64,000 nucleotides of DNA, taken from the NCBI RefSeq assembly GCF_029029505.1, contig NZ_JAKJSD010000015.1, forward strand, positions 41,484 through 105,483, in the 5' to 3' direction. The position numbers and the translations under genes are program-made. This DNA is from Ancylomarina sp. DW003 (lineage in GTDB: Bacteria; Bacteroidota; Bacteroidia; Bacteroidales; Marinifilaceae). The notes beneath the pieces were generated by a model. It was not told where the DNA came from. It saw nothing but the letters and a program-made list of their open reading frames with translations, and ran no database searches. This document shows, piece after piece, positions 55,495 through 64,000 of this stretch; the stretch's first letter is position 1, and each line of letters opens with the position of its first letter.

Positions 55495-55875
55495 ATGATA
55501 CAAAATAAAGATTACATTCTTAAACTGATTGAAGCAATAAGCAGAGGAATAGCTAAGATAATTGGTTTAAAAGAAAAAGGTCAGTACACAAAAGCTCTGG
55601 AAGAACTTGAGCAGTACTATTCAGAACACTTCGATTTAATGCATATTGAAACTGAAAGCAATCATCTCAAAATCAATACGTATGGAGAATTATTAAAGCA
55701 TGAGGCTGATATAAATTATAAGTTAGGTGACACTATAAAAGCAAAGGAGCTCTATCTAAAGTCACTACAAAGTTTAAAAAAAGCAGAAACAGAAAGTAAA
55801 ACTTTCGATATGAAACGAATTGGCTTAATAAATGAAATACAAGAGTCTTTGAAGTTAATAGAGTCACTTGCTTAA
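55495..55875 (+). CDS. Small helical protein, DUF6483-like
   Basis: 126 residues from MIQNKDYI; an ATG seven codons upstream (55474) is possible. The start, NKDYILKLIEAISRGIAKII, recalls DUF6483 proteins. The rest is all helical with a TPR-like pattern (KHEADINYKLGDTIKAKELY). No function is known. Confidence 0.65.
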   Translation: MIQNKDYILKLIEAISRGIAKIIGLKEKGQYTKALEELEQYYSEHFDLMHIETESNHLKINTYGELLKHEADINYKLGDTIKAKELYLKSLQSLKKAETESKTFDMKRIGLINEIQESLKLIESLA

Positions 55876-55948
55876 TTTTCCTTAACGTGCAAACCTTCCG
55901 ACACCGACACTTATTCAACTCAACTTCAACCTATTAAAATCCTTATTA

Positions 55949-56605
55949 ATGGAATTATTTAGTTTTATACGAACAGGTGAATTTGTGAAGAGCAAACCCA
56001 AAGCACAGAGTTTATTTCTCTTGTTATTTACCTATTTAATTTTTGCTATTCCAATAACGTTTCCTCTTATACTACTTAATGCATTCGACCTTATTCCTGA
56101 ACACATCTCACAAAGATCTGATGTTTCATTAAAATACATATTATCCGTAATAATATTTGCCCCTATAATAGAAGAGCTAGCCTTTAGGTTACCTCTTATC
56201 CCAAGATATAAATATATTAGCTTTAGTCTATCCATATTTATTATCGCAATTGGTAAATCTATTTGGGGAACAAACTACGGATATGAGTTGTATTTATTGG
56301 CACTACCTACCTTTGGTTTAGCTCACTACATTTTTAAAGATAAATCTTTCAACACAACAAAACAATTAAAACTGATAGTTCATATTTCAGTTATATTATT
56401 TGCGTTTATGCATATCTTCAACTTTATTGATGTAGAGTTTTGGATGTATTTTATATTTCCTATTCTAACAGCTCCACAAATTCTTATGGGCTATATTTTA
56501 TCGTTCACTCGTCTAAAATATGGGTTTCTTTATGGAGTAATATTACATATGCTAATCAACTTTACTCTTAATTTACCATTAGTAATCAAATATATCTTTT
56601 CATAA
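55949..56605 (+). CDS. CPBP family intramembrane metalloprotease
   Basis: 218 residues, about six membrane helices. The family motifs are present: EELAFR (EExxxR), FAFMHIFNF (FxxxH) and GVILHMLINF (HxxxN). CPBP proteins process prenylated or signal proteins in the membrane; some give immunity to peptide toxins. No peptide cluster is near. Confidence 0.88.
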   Translation: MELFSFIRTGEFVKSKPKAQSLFLLLFTYLIFAIPITFPLILLNAFDLIPEHISQRSDVSLKYILSVIIFAPIIEELAFRLPLIPRYKYISFSLSIFIIAIGKSIWGTNYGYELYLLALPTFGLAHYIFKDKSFNTTKQLKLIVHISVILFAFMHIFNFIDVEFWMYFIFPILTAPQILMGYILSFTRLKYGFLYGVILHMLINFTLNLPLVIKYIFS

Positions 56606-56674
56606 AATCAGAATGGAATAACGATAATGAACGAATAAGATTCTCGATAATGGAGTTAAACTATAAGCAATTAT

Positions 56675-56705
56675 AAAAAAAAGCAGAACCCCATAAGGCT
56701 CTGCT
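56675..56705 (-). terminator. Terminator of prfB
   Basis: AGCAGA pairs with TCTGCT, with two inner C-G pairs, and eight T follow on the minus strand. Confidence 0.8.
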
Positions 56706-56733
56706 CTTCAAATATCTATTTCAAGAAAGCGTT

Positions 56734-57835
56734 TCAATCGTCCTTATTCTCTCCACCAAACTCCATCAAATAAGCTTTGATAAAAGCATCCAAGTCGCCA
56801 TCTAAAACAGCTTGTACATTTGAGGTTTCGTGGCCTGTACGCACATCTTTTACCATTTTGTAGGGCTGCATTACGTATGAGCGGATTTGTGACCCCCACT
56901 CTATCTTTTTCTTAGATCCTTCAATCTTATCTATTTCTTCCTGACGCTTACGTAATTCAAGCTCGTATAGCTGCGATTTAAGCAAGCGCATAGCGTTCTC
57001 TCGGTTTCCGAGTTGCGAACGCGTTTCGGTGTTCTCTATGATGATGCCAGTGGGTGCATGTCGCAAGCGAACGCCTGTCTCAACCTTATTCACATTCTGT
57101 CCTCCTGCTCCGCCCGATCGGAATGTATCCCAGGTAATATCTGCCGGATTAACTTTAATCTCGATAGAATCGTCAATAGCAGGATAAACGTATACCGAAG
57201 CAAAGGTTGTCATCCGCTTATTAGCTGCATTAAAAGGTGATAAGCGTACCAAACGGTGCACACCAGTCTCTGCTTTTAAGAATCCATAGGCAAAATCACC
57301 TTCAAACTCCAAAGTTGCAGACTTAATTCCAGCCTCGTCACCTTCCTGGTATTCCAATTGGCGGACTTTATAACCACTAGCTTCTCCGTAACGTAAGTAC
57401 ATGCGATAAAGCATACCAGCCCAATCAAGACTTTCTGTTCCACCCGCTCCGGAATTGATCTTTAGTATAGCTCCCATTTGATCTTCTTCCTTGCGAAGCA
57501 TATTTTTTAACTCCAGTTCTTCAAGCAGCTTTTTACCCAAAGCATATTGCTCATCTACATCTTCGGATTCAGCTTCCCCCTCTTTTGCAAATTCATAAAG
57601 AACCTGTAGGTCCTCTTCAGCAGCCTTAACTTCATCGTAAGATTCAACCCACGATTTTAAAACTTTTATCTTCTTCATCTGCAACTCAGCTTCCTTTGGA
57701 TTATCCCAAAAACCTGGTGCCTGAGTTCGTAAATCTTCTTCTTGTATCTGAATTAATTTAGCATCAATGTCAAAGATACCTCCTCAACGCTATCGTGCGC
57801 TCCGCTAAATCTTTTAGCTGGTCATTTGTTATCAT
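56734..57835 (-). CDS. prfB: Peptide chain release factor 2, with programmed +1 frameshift
   Basis: 366 residues after frameshift. The first 21 codons begin at 57835 ([12 protein letters not shown]) and end at an in-frame TGA (57770-57772); a +1 shift at CTT joins them to the long frame ([10 protein letters not shown]). The catalytic GGQ lies in [17 protein letters not shown], and the stop-codon-reading SPF is in [10 protein letters not shown]. It releases peptides at UGA and UAA, so the TGA makes its own supply autoregulated. Confidence 0.97.
57769..57784 (-). promoter_or_regulatory. Programmed +1 frameshift site of prfB
   Basis: On the minus strand AGGAGG, TAT, CTT, TGA, C. The Shine-Dalgarno-like AGGAGG (57779-57784) three bases before CTT, and the TGA at 57770-57772, form the classic site. 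The ribosome slips from CTT to TTT and then reads GAC. Confidence 0.95.
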
Positions 57836-57957
57836 GTGAATGTCATTTTATAATCGAAATCAAAGTTAACAAAATTCAACTCAGAAGTGATAAGGATAAA
57901 GGGTAAAGATCAAAGTAGAAAGTAAGAGCTTAGGGGCTTGAGCGAAATAAAATCGAT

Positions 57958-58200
57958 TTATGGTACAGGATCGTGTCCATGTCCGCCCCAAGGATTACAA
58001 GATAAGATACGTTTTATGGCAAGGTAGCTCCCCTTAAAAGGTCCGTGAGTCTTTAATGCCTGCATGGCATAAGTCGAACAAGTAGGTGTGTAACGGCAAG
58101 CCGACGGCGTCATCGGAGAAATAAACATCTGGTAAAACCTAATCGGTAGTATCATGATGAAGAGAATCCCTTTTCTTAATGCTCGCAGTATACTTGTCAT
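57958..58200 (-). CDS. yidD: Membrane protein insertion efficiency factor
   Basis: 80 residues from MTSILRAL; an ATG four codons upstream (58212) is possible. The family core [19 protein letters not shown] and [16 protein letters not shown] are complete, with an amphipathic N-terminal helix. It helps YidC-dependent insertion. Its start overlaps the end of rnpA by about 62 bases. Confidence 0.94.
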   Translation of the reverse strand: MTSILRALRKGILFIMILPIRFYQMFISPMTPSACRYTPTCSTYAMQALKTHGPFKGSYLAIKRILSCNPWGGHGHDPVP

Positions 58201-58585
58201 ATTCGGTTCCAATTCGCCTTAGAGCTTTTACGAGTTTCGTATCCATCTCGGCTGATTTCAGAATGGTTTTAGGCAAATATACAATCATAAATGATATTTG
58301 AGCCTCTCTTTCGTTCAAATCCTTATAAAGCAGATGCTTATTTAATCTGTAAATTTCGCGAATTCTTCGTTTCAAAAGATTACGCTTAACAGCTTGCTTG
58401 AAGCTTCTTTTGGTAACCGTAATAGCAACTTGTGCAGGAAAATCAACATCCAATGGTGTACTTTTCCACACAATGCGAAAAGGGTAGCAAGTAAACCCCA
58501 TACCGTCTTCAAATAAGCTACTGATGCGCTTTCTATGACAAAGGCGTTCATCTTTTGTAAAGCTATATTTTATCAAATCGGTCAT
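58139..58585 (-). CDS. rnpA: Ribonuclease P protein component
   Basis: 148 residues from MTDLIKYSF. The open frame continues to 58633, but that stretch is the terminator of hemD, so the inner start is preferred. The RNA-binding signature [18 protein letters not shown] is present. It supports the RNase P RNA in cutting tRNA leaders. It overlaps yidD, an old linkage, though rpmH is not next to it. Confidence 0.95.
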   Translation of the reverse strand: MTDLIKYSFTKDERLCHRKRISSLFEDGMGFTCYPFRIVWKSTPLDVDFPAQVAITVTKRSFKQAVKRNLLKRRIREIYRLNKHLLYKDLNEREAQISFMIVYLPKTILKSAEMDTKLVKALRRIGTEYDKYTASIKKRDSLHHDTTD

Positions 58586-58606
58586 GAGTGTTGATAGGGG
58601 GATAAT

Positions 58607-58631
58607 AAAAAAGGGGAAAGCAACTTTCCCC
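58607..58631 (-). terminator. Terminator of hemD
   Basis: GGGGAAAG pairs with CTTTCCCC, loop CAA, followed by six T on the minus strand. It lies between hemD and rnpA. Confidence 0.88.
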
Positions 58632-58676
58632 AATTTGTTTTGAAGAGATCTTATTTAAAGATCAACTTATAATATT

Positions 58677-59435
58677 TTACTTGTCTTTGTTCTCTTTGTT
58701 ATACGCTTTAATATACTGGTCCAAAGCCATAGTCATAGAAGGTGCCTGTGGCATTGGTGCCTGAATATCAAGACGAAGGTCTGCATCTTTTACAGCCTTT
58801 GAAGTTGAAGGACCAAATGCGGCAATTACAGTACCATCCTGAGAAAATTCAGGGAAGTTTTGCATTAAAGATTTGATTCCTGAAGGGCTATAAAAAGCAA
58901 GGATATCGTAGTTTACATCAGCTAAGTCAGATAAATCACTGCTTACTGTTTTGTAAAGAATAGCCTTAGTGTACTTGATTTTGCTCTTATTCAACAAAGC
59001 AGGAATTGATTGCTTATGAATGTCTGAAAGAGGTAATAAGAATTTCTCTTTTTTATGCTTAACGATAGTATCAATTAGATCTTCGAAAACACGAACTCCA
59101 AAGAAAATCTTTCTCTTACGGTATACAATATACTTCTGAAGATAGAAAGCTGTCGATTCTGAAATACAGAAGTATTTCATATCATCCGGAATCGTTACTC
59201 GCATTTCTTCTGCAATTCTAAAGAAATGGTCAATAGCCGTTCTACTGGTAAAAATAACAGCAGTATGATCAAGAATATTGATTCTCTCTTGTCTAAATTC
59301 TTTAGCACTTATACCTTCAACTTGAATGAAAGGGCGAAAATCAATTTTTAAGTTGTACTTTTCTGCCAGATCGAAATAAGGCGATTTTTCCGTTTGGGGC
59401 TTCGGTTGCGAAACTAATATTGTTTTGATTTTCAA
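58677..59435 (-). CDS. hemD: Uroporphyrinogen-III synthase
   Basis: 252 residues. It closes hydroxymethylbilane with inversion of ring D in haem and corrin synthesis. The fold has two Rossmann-like lobes; recognisable stretches are TILVSQPKPQ, AVIFTSRTAIDHFF, LAFYSPSGIKSLM and VIAAFGPSTSKAV. Sequence of this family is poorly conserved, but length and motifs fit. It follows the DUF4271 gene, as in other Bacteroidota. Confidence 0.92.
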   Translation of the reverse strand: MKIKTILVSQPKPQTEKSPYFDLAEKYNLKIDFRPFIQVEGISAKEFRQERINILDHTAVIFTSRTAIDHFFRIAEEMRVTIPDDMKYFCISESTAFYLQKYIVYRKRKIFFGVRVFEDLIDTIVKHKKEKFLLPLSDIHKQSIPALLNKSKIKYTKAILYKTVSSDLSDLADVNYDILAFYSPSGIKSLMQNFPEFSQDGTVIAAFGPSTSKAVKDADLRLDIQAPMPQAPSMTMALDQYIKAYNKENKDK

Positions 59436-59479
59436 GGCGATATTGTTTAATTAAAACATTATTTTCCACTCTATTACTC

Positions 59480-60349
59480 CTATCCTACTAATAATTTGTA
59501 AATCATCAGTAAAGGGAATATTTCCAGAGCGCAAAGATACAAAATCATATAAAATATAGAAACATGTTTGCGGAATAATATTTTCAGACCTCTGGCAATT
59601 CTTAAAATATAAAAGAACAAAAGCATGAAAAGACCAATGTTTATAAGCCATATTACAGCATGAGGCTGGATAAATGGCAAGGCAATTATTACTGGGAAAA
59701 GGAATAATCCCAAGTTTTTATTGTATAAAAAGGTGGTAAAAAGGTACTCTTTACTCTCATTATTCCCGTTAAAAATATAACCTAAACTCCTAACTACAAT
59801 CACTTTCCCTATATAAAGACAAAGAACTGCTACAAAAACCAGAAGAAATTCCTGGAAGCCATTTTCATTATCTATCGAAACTGAAAAGTGATTCATAACA
59901 TTTATTGCAAACAAAGAAATATTTACAACAAATAGAAGATTAACCAAGACAGACCCCTTAACCATATTAATATTCTTCTCGAGAAAAAGATTATTGGCTG
60001 TGTGAGAATTAAAAATCGATTCAATAAGCTTTGACAAATACTTACTAAATAAGAACTTAGTTGAAGCCAAAAGAAATAAGGAAAAGAGTATAACACCAAC
60101 AAACCAATCATTGCCCAAACCAATATTCTGAAATCGAGAAATCTCTTCCCCTCCGAATTTAGGCACAGGTTTCTCAATTACATGTTGAATCGTATCTACA
60201 GTTACAAGAGAATCTACGGCTATATAAGTAGAATCTTTCTCTGTGATTGAGTCTGCTTGAGAATTAAGTGAATCAGTTTTGACCAATGTTGAATCCAAAG
60301 CAAGTTGAGGATTAATTCTTAGAAAATCAGGAGATATATTGGTCTTCAT
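59480..60349 (-). CDS. DUF4271 membrane protein
   Basis: 289 residues. An N-terminal stretch of about 80 residues rich in Ser, Thr and Asp, then about seven membrane helices from residue 78 to the end. This is DUF4271, found in Bacteroidota directly upstream of hemD. Function unknown. Confidence 0.85.
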   Translation of the reverse strand: MKTNISPDFLRINPQLALDSTLVKTDSLNSQADSITEKDSTYIAVDSLVTVDTIQHVIEKPVPKFGGEEISRFQNIGLGNDWFVGVILFSLFLLASTKFLFSKYLSKLIESIFNSHTANNLFLEKNINMVKGSVLVNLLFVVNISLFAINVMNHFSVSIDNENGFQEFLLVFVAVLCLYIGKVIVVRSLGYIFNGNNESKEYLFTTFLYNKNLGLFLFPVIIALPFIQPHAVIWLINIGLFMLLFFYILRIARGLKILFRKHVSIFYMILYLCALEIFPLLMIYKLLVG

Positions 60350-60465
60350 AATCTTATGGTATCGGTCTGATATTTAATCAGACAAATATAATGAATTAAA
60401 GAAATTTAAATCCAGAATTAGTGCAATAGATGAAAAATTCTGAATTAAAAGAATCCTGAATAAAT

Positions 60466-60486
60466 AAGTCTTCAAAAAGAAGGCTT
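60466..60486 (-). terminator. Weak terminator of the metallo-beta-lactamase-fold gene
   Basis: AAGTCTTC pairs with GAAGGCTT with one G-U pair, loop AAAAA. The T run after it is broken. Confidence 0.5.
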
Positions 60487-60517
60487 AATATGTTTTTTAA
60501 AAGCGTAATGTTAAAAT

Positions 60518-61360
60518 CTAAAATAGAGATTTCAATTCAAAATTATCCTTAGGTTTCACGCCTCTGTCAGTTAATTGTAATGAGCAACATTCAACATCAA
60601 TGTCATGCTGAAAAAATAGAATGTAGTTTTTCTCAACTGCTTCTTTCAAAAATGCCTGTTTTTCATCCAGAACAATTGTCGGAAATAAATCATATGCAGC
60701 TACCCATTTCACATTTACATTAGCCATTGTTGGGATAAAATCAGATGTAAATGCAATAGTTTTCTTTTTATTTCTGACTAAAACTGCCATCAGTCCTGTG
60801 GTGTGCCCATTAAAAATTCGAACTTCAATATTAGGAAACAACTCTCCCTCTTCTTCAACGAATTTTAGCTTTCCAGATTCAAAAACCGGCATCATATTTT
60901 CTGGATAAAAACTATCCTTTTCACGAACATTAGGATTCAGGTAGTTTTCCCATTGCGCCTTACTCACCCAATGAGTAGCATTAGGGAATGCGAGCTCCAA
61001 TTCATTGGTACCCTCTTTATATTGAGTTCCTCCTCCACAATGGTCGAAATGAAGATGCGTATAAACAACATCAGTTATATCTTCAAAAGTATATCCCAAT
61101 TTATTAAGAGAACCTCTAAGGTTTGTATCTGCAATATAATTGTGATGACAAGCCTGAGACTCTGTTAGCTTCTCACCCACTCCATTATCAATTAAAATAC
61201 GACGACCGCCATCAACAATTAACATACTTCGTAAAGCACAATCGCAAAGGTTATTTTCATCTGATGGGTATTTTTTACTCCACATAAATTTTGGAACAAC
61301 ACCAAACATGGCTCCACCATCACATTTTAAGACACCTGTTTCTATCGAATAAATCTGCAT
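60518..61360 (-). CDS. Metallo-beta-lactamase-fold hydrolase
   Basis: 280 residues. The metal motif is THLHFDHCGGG (HxHxDH), with IDNGVGEKL before it, the GHTTG motif for the next His, FTSDFIP (Asp) and FFQHDIDVE (last His). This arrangement fits quorum-quenching lactonase or similar hydrolases; the substrate is unknown. No signal peptide. Single gene. Confidence 0.9.
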   Translation of the reverse strand: MQIYSIETGVLKCDGGAMFGVVPKFMWSKKYPSDENNLCDCALRSMLIVDGGRRILIDNGVGEKLTESQACHHNYIADTNLRGSLNKLGYTFEDITDVVYTHLHFDHCGGGTQYKEGTNELELAFPNATHWVSKAQWENYLNPNVREKDSFYPENMMPVFESGKLKFVEEEGELFPNIEVRIFNGHTTGLMAVLVRNKKKTIAFTSDFIPTMANVNVKWVAAYDLFPTIVLDEKQAFLKEAVEKNYILFFQHDIDVECCSLQLTDRGVKPKDNFELKSLF

Positions 61361-61628
61361 ATACTTCCTTTTTATCCAGTAAATTGAATTCTACTAGTTC
61401 TAATTCCTTTAGCTTTAAATTTCTAATTAGAATTCAAAGTAAGAAAGAAAAAAGAATACTGCCAATCATTAAGGTTTTGATTATATTTATCTCTTATTAG
61501 TTTACAGTTCGATTTGTTGGCTTGGTTTCTGATTAAAACTATATAAATCCTAAGTTTTATATTTTAAGTATTGGGATATATAATAAGCTTTTAAAAGCTG
61601 TAAATCAACGACTATTAAAACAAAATAG

Positions 61629-62990
61629 ATGAGAGTACATTTTATAGCCATTGGTGGTGCTGCGATGCACAATTTAGCTTTAGCTTTACACAAAAAAGGG
61701 TTTCATATTACTGGTTCGGATGATGAGATATTCGATCCTTCGAAAAGTCGATTGGAACAATACGGTCTCTTACCTGAAAAATGGGGATGGTTTCCTGATA
61801 AAATCACCTCAGACATAGATGCTATTATTCTTGGTATGCATGCTAGAATAGATAATCCGGAGCTTTTAAAAGCAAAAGAACTAGGCTTAAAGATCTACTC
61901 TTATCCTGAATACATATACGAGCAGACAAAAGATAAAACTCGGGTGGTAATTGGTGGTTCACACGGCAAAACAACAACAACTTCGATGATTATGCATGTT
62001 TTAAAATGCAATAATATCGATTTTGACTATATGGTTGGTGCTCAAATTGAGGGATTCGACACAATGGTAAAGTTAAGTGAGGATGCAAAAATAGCAGTTT
62101 TTGAAGGTGATGAATACCTTGCCTCTCCCATAGATCCACGCCCAAAATTTCATTTGTACCATCCACACATCGCTTTACTAACAGGAATTGCATGGGATCA
62201 TATTAATGTTTTTCCGACTTTCGAAAACTATTTAAGTCAATTTGAGAAATTCATTGGCTATATCAAGCCACAAGGGAGTTTAATTTATTTTCAAGAAGAT
62301 CAGCACATTGCTAAAATGGTCGAAAATAAGAGAGATGATATTTCATATTTACCATACAGTTCTCACCCACATGAAGTTAATAGTGGCATCAGTTCATTAA
62401 TCACAGACAAGGGCAAGATTGAGCTTTCTATTTTTGGAGAACACAACCTTCAAAACCTGAAAGGTGCTCATCTGATATGCAAAGAATTAGGTTTAAGTGA
62501 TGATCAATTTTATTCTGCAATTCAGAATTTTGGTGGGGCTGCCAAACGCCTACAAACTCTTGCTGAAAATGATGACACAATTGTTTATCAAGACTTTGCA
62601 CATTCACCTTCTAAACTTGAAGCAACTACAAAGGCTGTAAAAAATCAGTTTCCTGACAGAAAACTGGTTGCATGCATGGAGCTTCACACTTTTAGCAGTT
62701 TAAAGGAGGAGTTTCTTCCCGAATACAAAGATAGTATGGCATTAGCCGATGTTGCAATGGTTTACTTTAATCCTAAAACGGTAGAACACAAAAAGCTAAA
62801 AGCAATAACTTCACAACAGGTGAAGAATGCTTTTGGTGGAGATAACTTAAAGGTATATACCGATTCTGATATTTTAATCAGGGATTTAATGAACTTAAGC
62901 TTTGAAAATAGCAATTTACTCTTGATGAGTTCAGGTAACTTCTCAGGTGTTAATCTTAAAGATTTAGCTCATAAAATCATCAATAAATAG
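61629..62990 (+). CDS. mpl: UDP-N-acetylmuramate:L-alanyl-gamma-D-glutamyl-meso-diaminopimelate ligase
   Basis: 453 residues. It ligates recycled murein tripeptide to UDP-MurNAc. A Mur-ligase with an N-terminal nucleotide-sugar-binding domain (VHFIAIGGAAMHNLALAL), the ATP loop GGSHGKTTTTSMI, FEGDEYLASPIDPRPKF, which is typical of Mpl, and the late DFAHSPSKLEATTKAV. MurC would have a different N-terminus. Confidence 0.94.
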   Translation: MRVHFIAIGGAAMHNLALALHKKGFHITGSDDEIFDPSKSRLEQYGLLPEKWGWFPDKITSDIDAIILGMHARIDNPELLKAKELGLKIYSYPEYIYEQTKDKTRVVIGGSHGKTTTTSMIMHVLKCNNIDFDYMVGAQIEGFDTMVKLSEDAKIAVFEGDEYLASPIDPRPKFHLYHPHIALLTGIAWDHINVFPTFENYLSQFEKFIGYIKPQGSLIYFQEDQHIAKMVENKRDDISYLPYSSHPHEVNSGISSLITDKGKIELSIFGEHNLQNLKGAHLICKELGLSDDQFYSAIQNFGGAAKRLQTLAENDDTIVYQDFAHSPSKLEATTKAVKNQFPDRKLVACMELHTFSSLKEEFLPEYKDSMALADVAMVYFNPKTVEHKKLKAITSQQVKNAFGGDNLKVYTDSDILIRDLMNLSFENSNLLLMSSGNFSGVNLKDLAHKIINK

Positions 62991-63020
62991 AAGGTTTTAA
63001 AATTTATATTCAGATTAATT

Positions 63021-63049
63021 AGAGATGCCGGAATAAGCATCTCTTTTTT
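63021..63049 (+). terminator. Terminator of mpl
   Basis: AGAGATGC pairs with GCATCTCT around an eight-base loop, then a T run. Confidence 0.88.
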
Positions 63050-63287
63050 ATATCCGTAATTTTCAATCAAATTAAGTTCATAAATAATCCAATAGATTCA
63101 ATTAAGAAACATACAGATCATTTATAAACTCAATAATATAATGAGAAAACACAAATCTTATTCCTACAAAATATACGACACAAAGTTTAGTGCTTAATGA
63201 GCAATTTCGAGCATTTTAAAGCTTCAAAATATCAATTACTTATAAAAAACAGCTAAAGAACATAGAGAATATTTCTCTAGATATACT

Positions 63288-63295
63288 TACATTTG
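63288..63295 (+). promoter_or_regulatory. Candidate -7 box of upp
   Basis: TACATTTG fits TAnnTTTG, 28 bases before the start codon. No clear TTG at -33. Confidence 0.45.
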
Positions 63296-63323
63296 CGCTC
63301 AGCTAATTTTTAAATACGACATC

Positions 63324-63974
63324 ATGGTGCATACTATTGGGGACAACAATTCCCTTTTCAACCAATTTATAGCTGAAATTCGCGACGTAAATGTTCAAAA
63401 TGATCCTTTACGATTCAGAAGAAACCTAGAAAGAGTGGGTGAAATCTTTGCTTATGAAATCAGCAAAACTTTTAATTACTCTGAAAAAGACGTTCAAACT
63501 CCGCTTGGAATTGCAAAAACAAATCTTGCTGAAGATGAGGTTGTTGTTGCTTCTATTCTTAGAGCTGGTTTACCATTGCACAATGGTTTATTAAACTACT
63601 TCGATCGTTCTGAGAATGCATTCATTTCTGCTTACCGTAATTATAACGAAGATGGTGAATTCGAAATTAAATTCGAATACATTGCGTCTCCTTCTATTGA
63701 TGGTAAAGTTGTAATTTTAGCAGATCCGATGCTTGCAACAGGTTCATCTATGGAGTTAGCATATAAAGCTATACTTACAAAAGGAACACCAAAGCATGTT
63801 CACATTGTTTCTATTATTGCCAGTACAGAAGGTGTTGAATTTGTAAAGGAAAAACTTGCCGGAGAAAATATTACTTTATGGATGGGTGCAGTTGATCCTG
63901 AATTAAACTCTAAATCATACATCATTCCTGGTTGTGGTGATGCCGGAGATTTAGCTTTCGGTTCGAAATTATAA
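63324..63974 (+). CDS. upp: Uracil phosphoribosyltransferase
   Basis: 216 residues. It makes UMP from uracil and PRPP. The PRPP loop reads LADPMLATGSSMELAYKAI; VVASILRAGLPLHNGLL is the second motif and IPGCGDAGDLAFG the uracil-binding C-terminus. It is the last gene of the window. Confidence 0.97.
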   Translation: MVHTIGDNNSLFNQFIAEIRDVNVQNDPLRFRRNLERVGEIFAYEISKTFNYSEKDVQTPLGIAKTNLAEDEVVVASILRAGLPLHNGLLNYFDRSENAFISAYRNYNEDGEFEIKFEYIASPSIDGKVVILADPMLATGSSMELAYKAILTKGTPKHVHIVSIIASTEGVEFVKEKLAGENITLWMGAVDPELNSKSYIIPGCGDAGDLAFGSKL

Positions 63975-64000
63975 GAAGATTAAAACTACTATATACCAAA

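Larger units (their letters stand above)
62991..63323. other. Intergenic region of 333 bases between mpl and upp
   Basis: It contains the mpl terminator at 63021-63049 and a -7 box for upp at 63288-63295. No other feature seen. Confidence 0.6.

Overview
The window is a chromosomal segment of an AT-rich member of the Bacteroidota. The evidence is promoters of the TAnnTTTG type, the absence of Shine-Dalgarno sequences before most genes, a carboxypeptidase-D-like/TonB-dependent receptor, surface lipoproteins with acidic residues after the lipid-bearing cysteine, DUF4271 and DUF2723 proteins, and a bactofilin gene heading an atp operon. A complete lysine-to-butyrate fermentation operon points to an anaerobic or facultative marine lineage such as Marinilabiliales/Marinifilaceae; this placement is inference. 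I saw no rRNA, tRNA, CRISPR array, insertion sequence or prophage.

Layout. 1-9.3 kb: a cell-surface locus with an endonuclease I lipoprotein (cut by the window edge), two DUF5689 lipoproteins (one with two lamin-tail domains), a TonB-dependent receptor and an endonuclease/exonuclease/phosphatase protein; together they look like a machine for taking up nucleic acid or phosphate. 9.5-11.2 kb: a BlaI/BlaR1-type repressor-sensor pair with an operator-like palindrome on its promoter. 11.3-15.6 kb: translation genes (rplM-rpsI-rpsB-tsf, then pyrH and frr). 15.9-23.9 kb: a barrel-like protein, then an operon of bactofilin, atpZ, a membrane protein and atpBEFHAG; atpD and atpC are not here. 24.2-32.7 kb: housekeeping and redox genes (glutathione peroxidase, hemN, a YihY-type protein, a hydrolase, ilvE, DUF2797, TlpA, a U32 peptidase). 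32.7-36.4 kb: a KamA-family aminomutase-like enzyme behind a long, structured leader, a one-domain degenerate DEAD-box protein and a TPR protein.

36.4-51.2 kb is the metabolic centrepiece. In transcription order: CoA-transferase subunit A, kal, kce, kdd, kamA, a P-loop NTPase, a MutS-like ATPase, kamD, kamE, CoA-transferase subunit B and thiolase, then a terminator, then acyl-CoA dehydrogenase, etfB and etfA. KamA and KamDE move the two amino groups of lysine, Kdd oxidises, Kce cleaves with acetyl-CoA, Kal removes ammonia to give crotonyl-CoA, the dehydrogenase with Etf reduces this to butyryl-CoA, and the CoA-transferase plus thiolase recover acetyl-CoA. The two ATPases sit between the aminomutases and are good candidates for reactivating the B12-dependent KamDE. 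51.7-64 kb: a DUF2723 membrane protein, a polysaccharide deacetylase, a CPBP protease, prfB with its programmed frameshift, the DUF4271-hemD-rnpA-yidD block, a metallo-beta-lactamase-fold hydrolase, mpl and upp.

A recurring feature is a short inverted repeat, different in sequence each time, in most gaps within the ribosomal, atp and lysine operons. Most intergenic terminators are clear hairpins, several of them shared by convergent genes.
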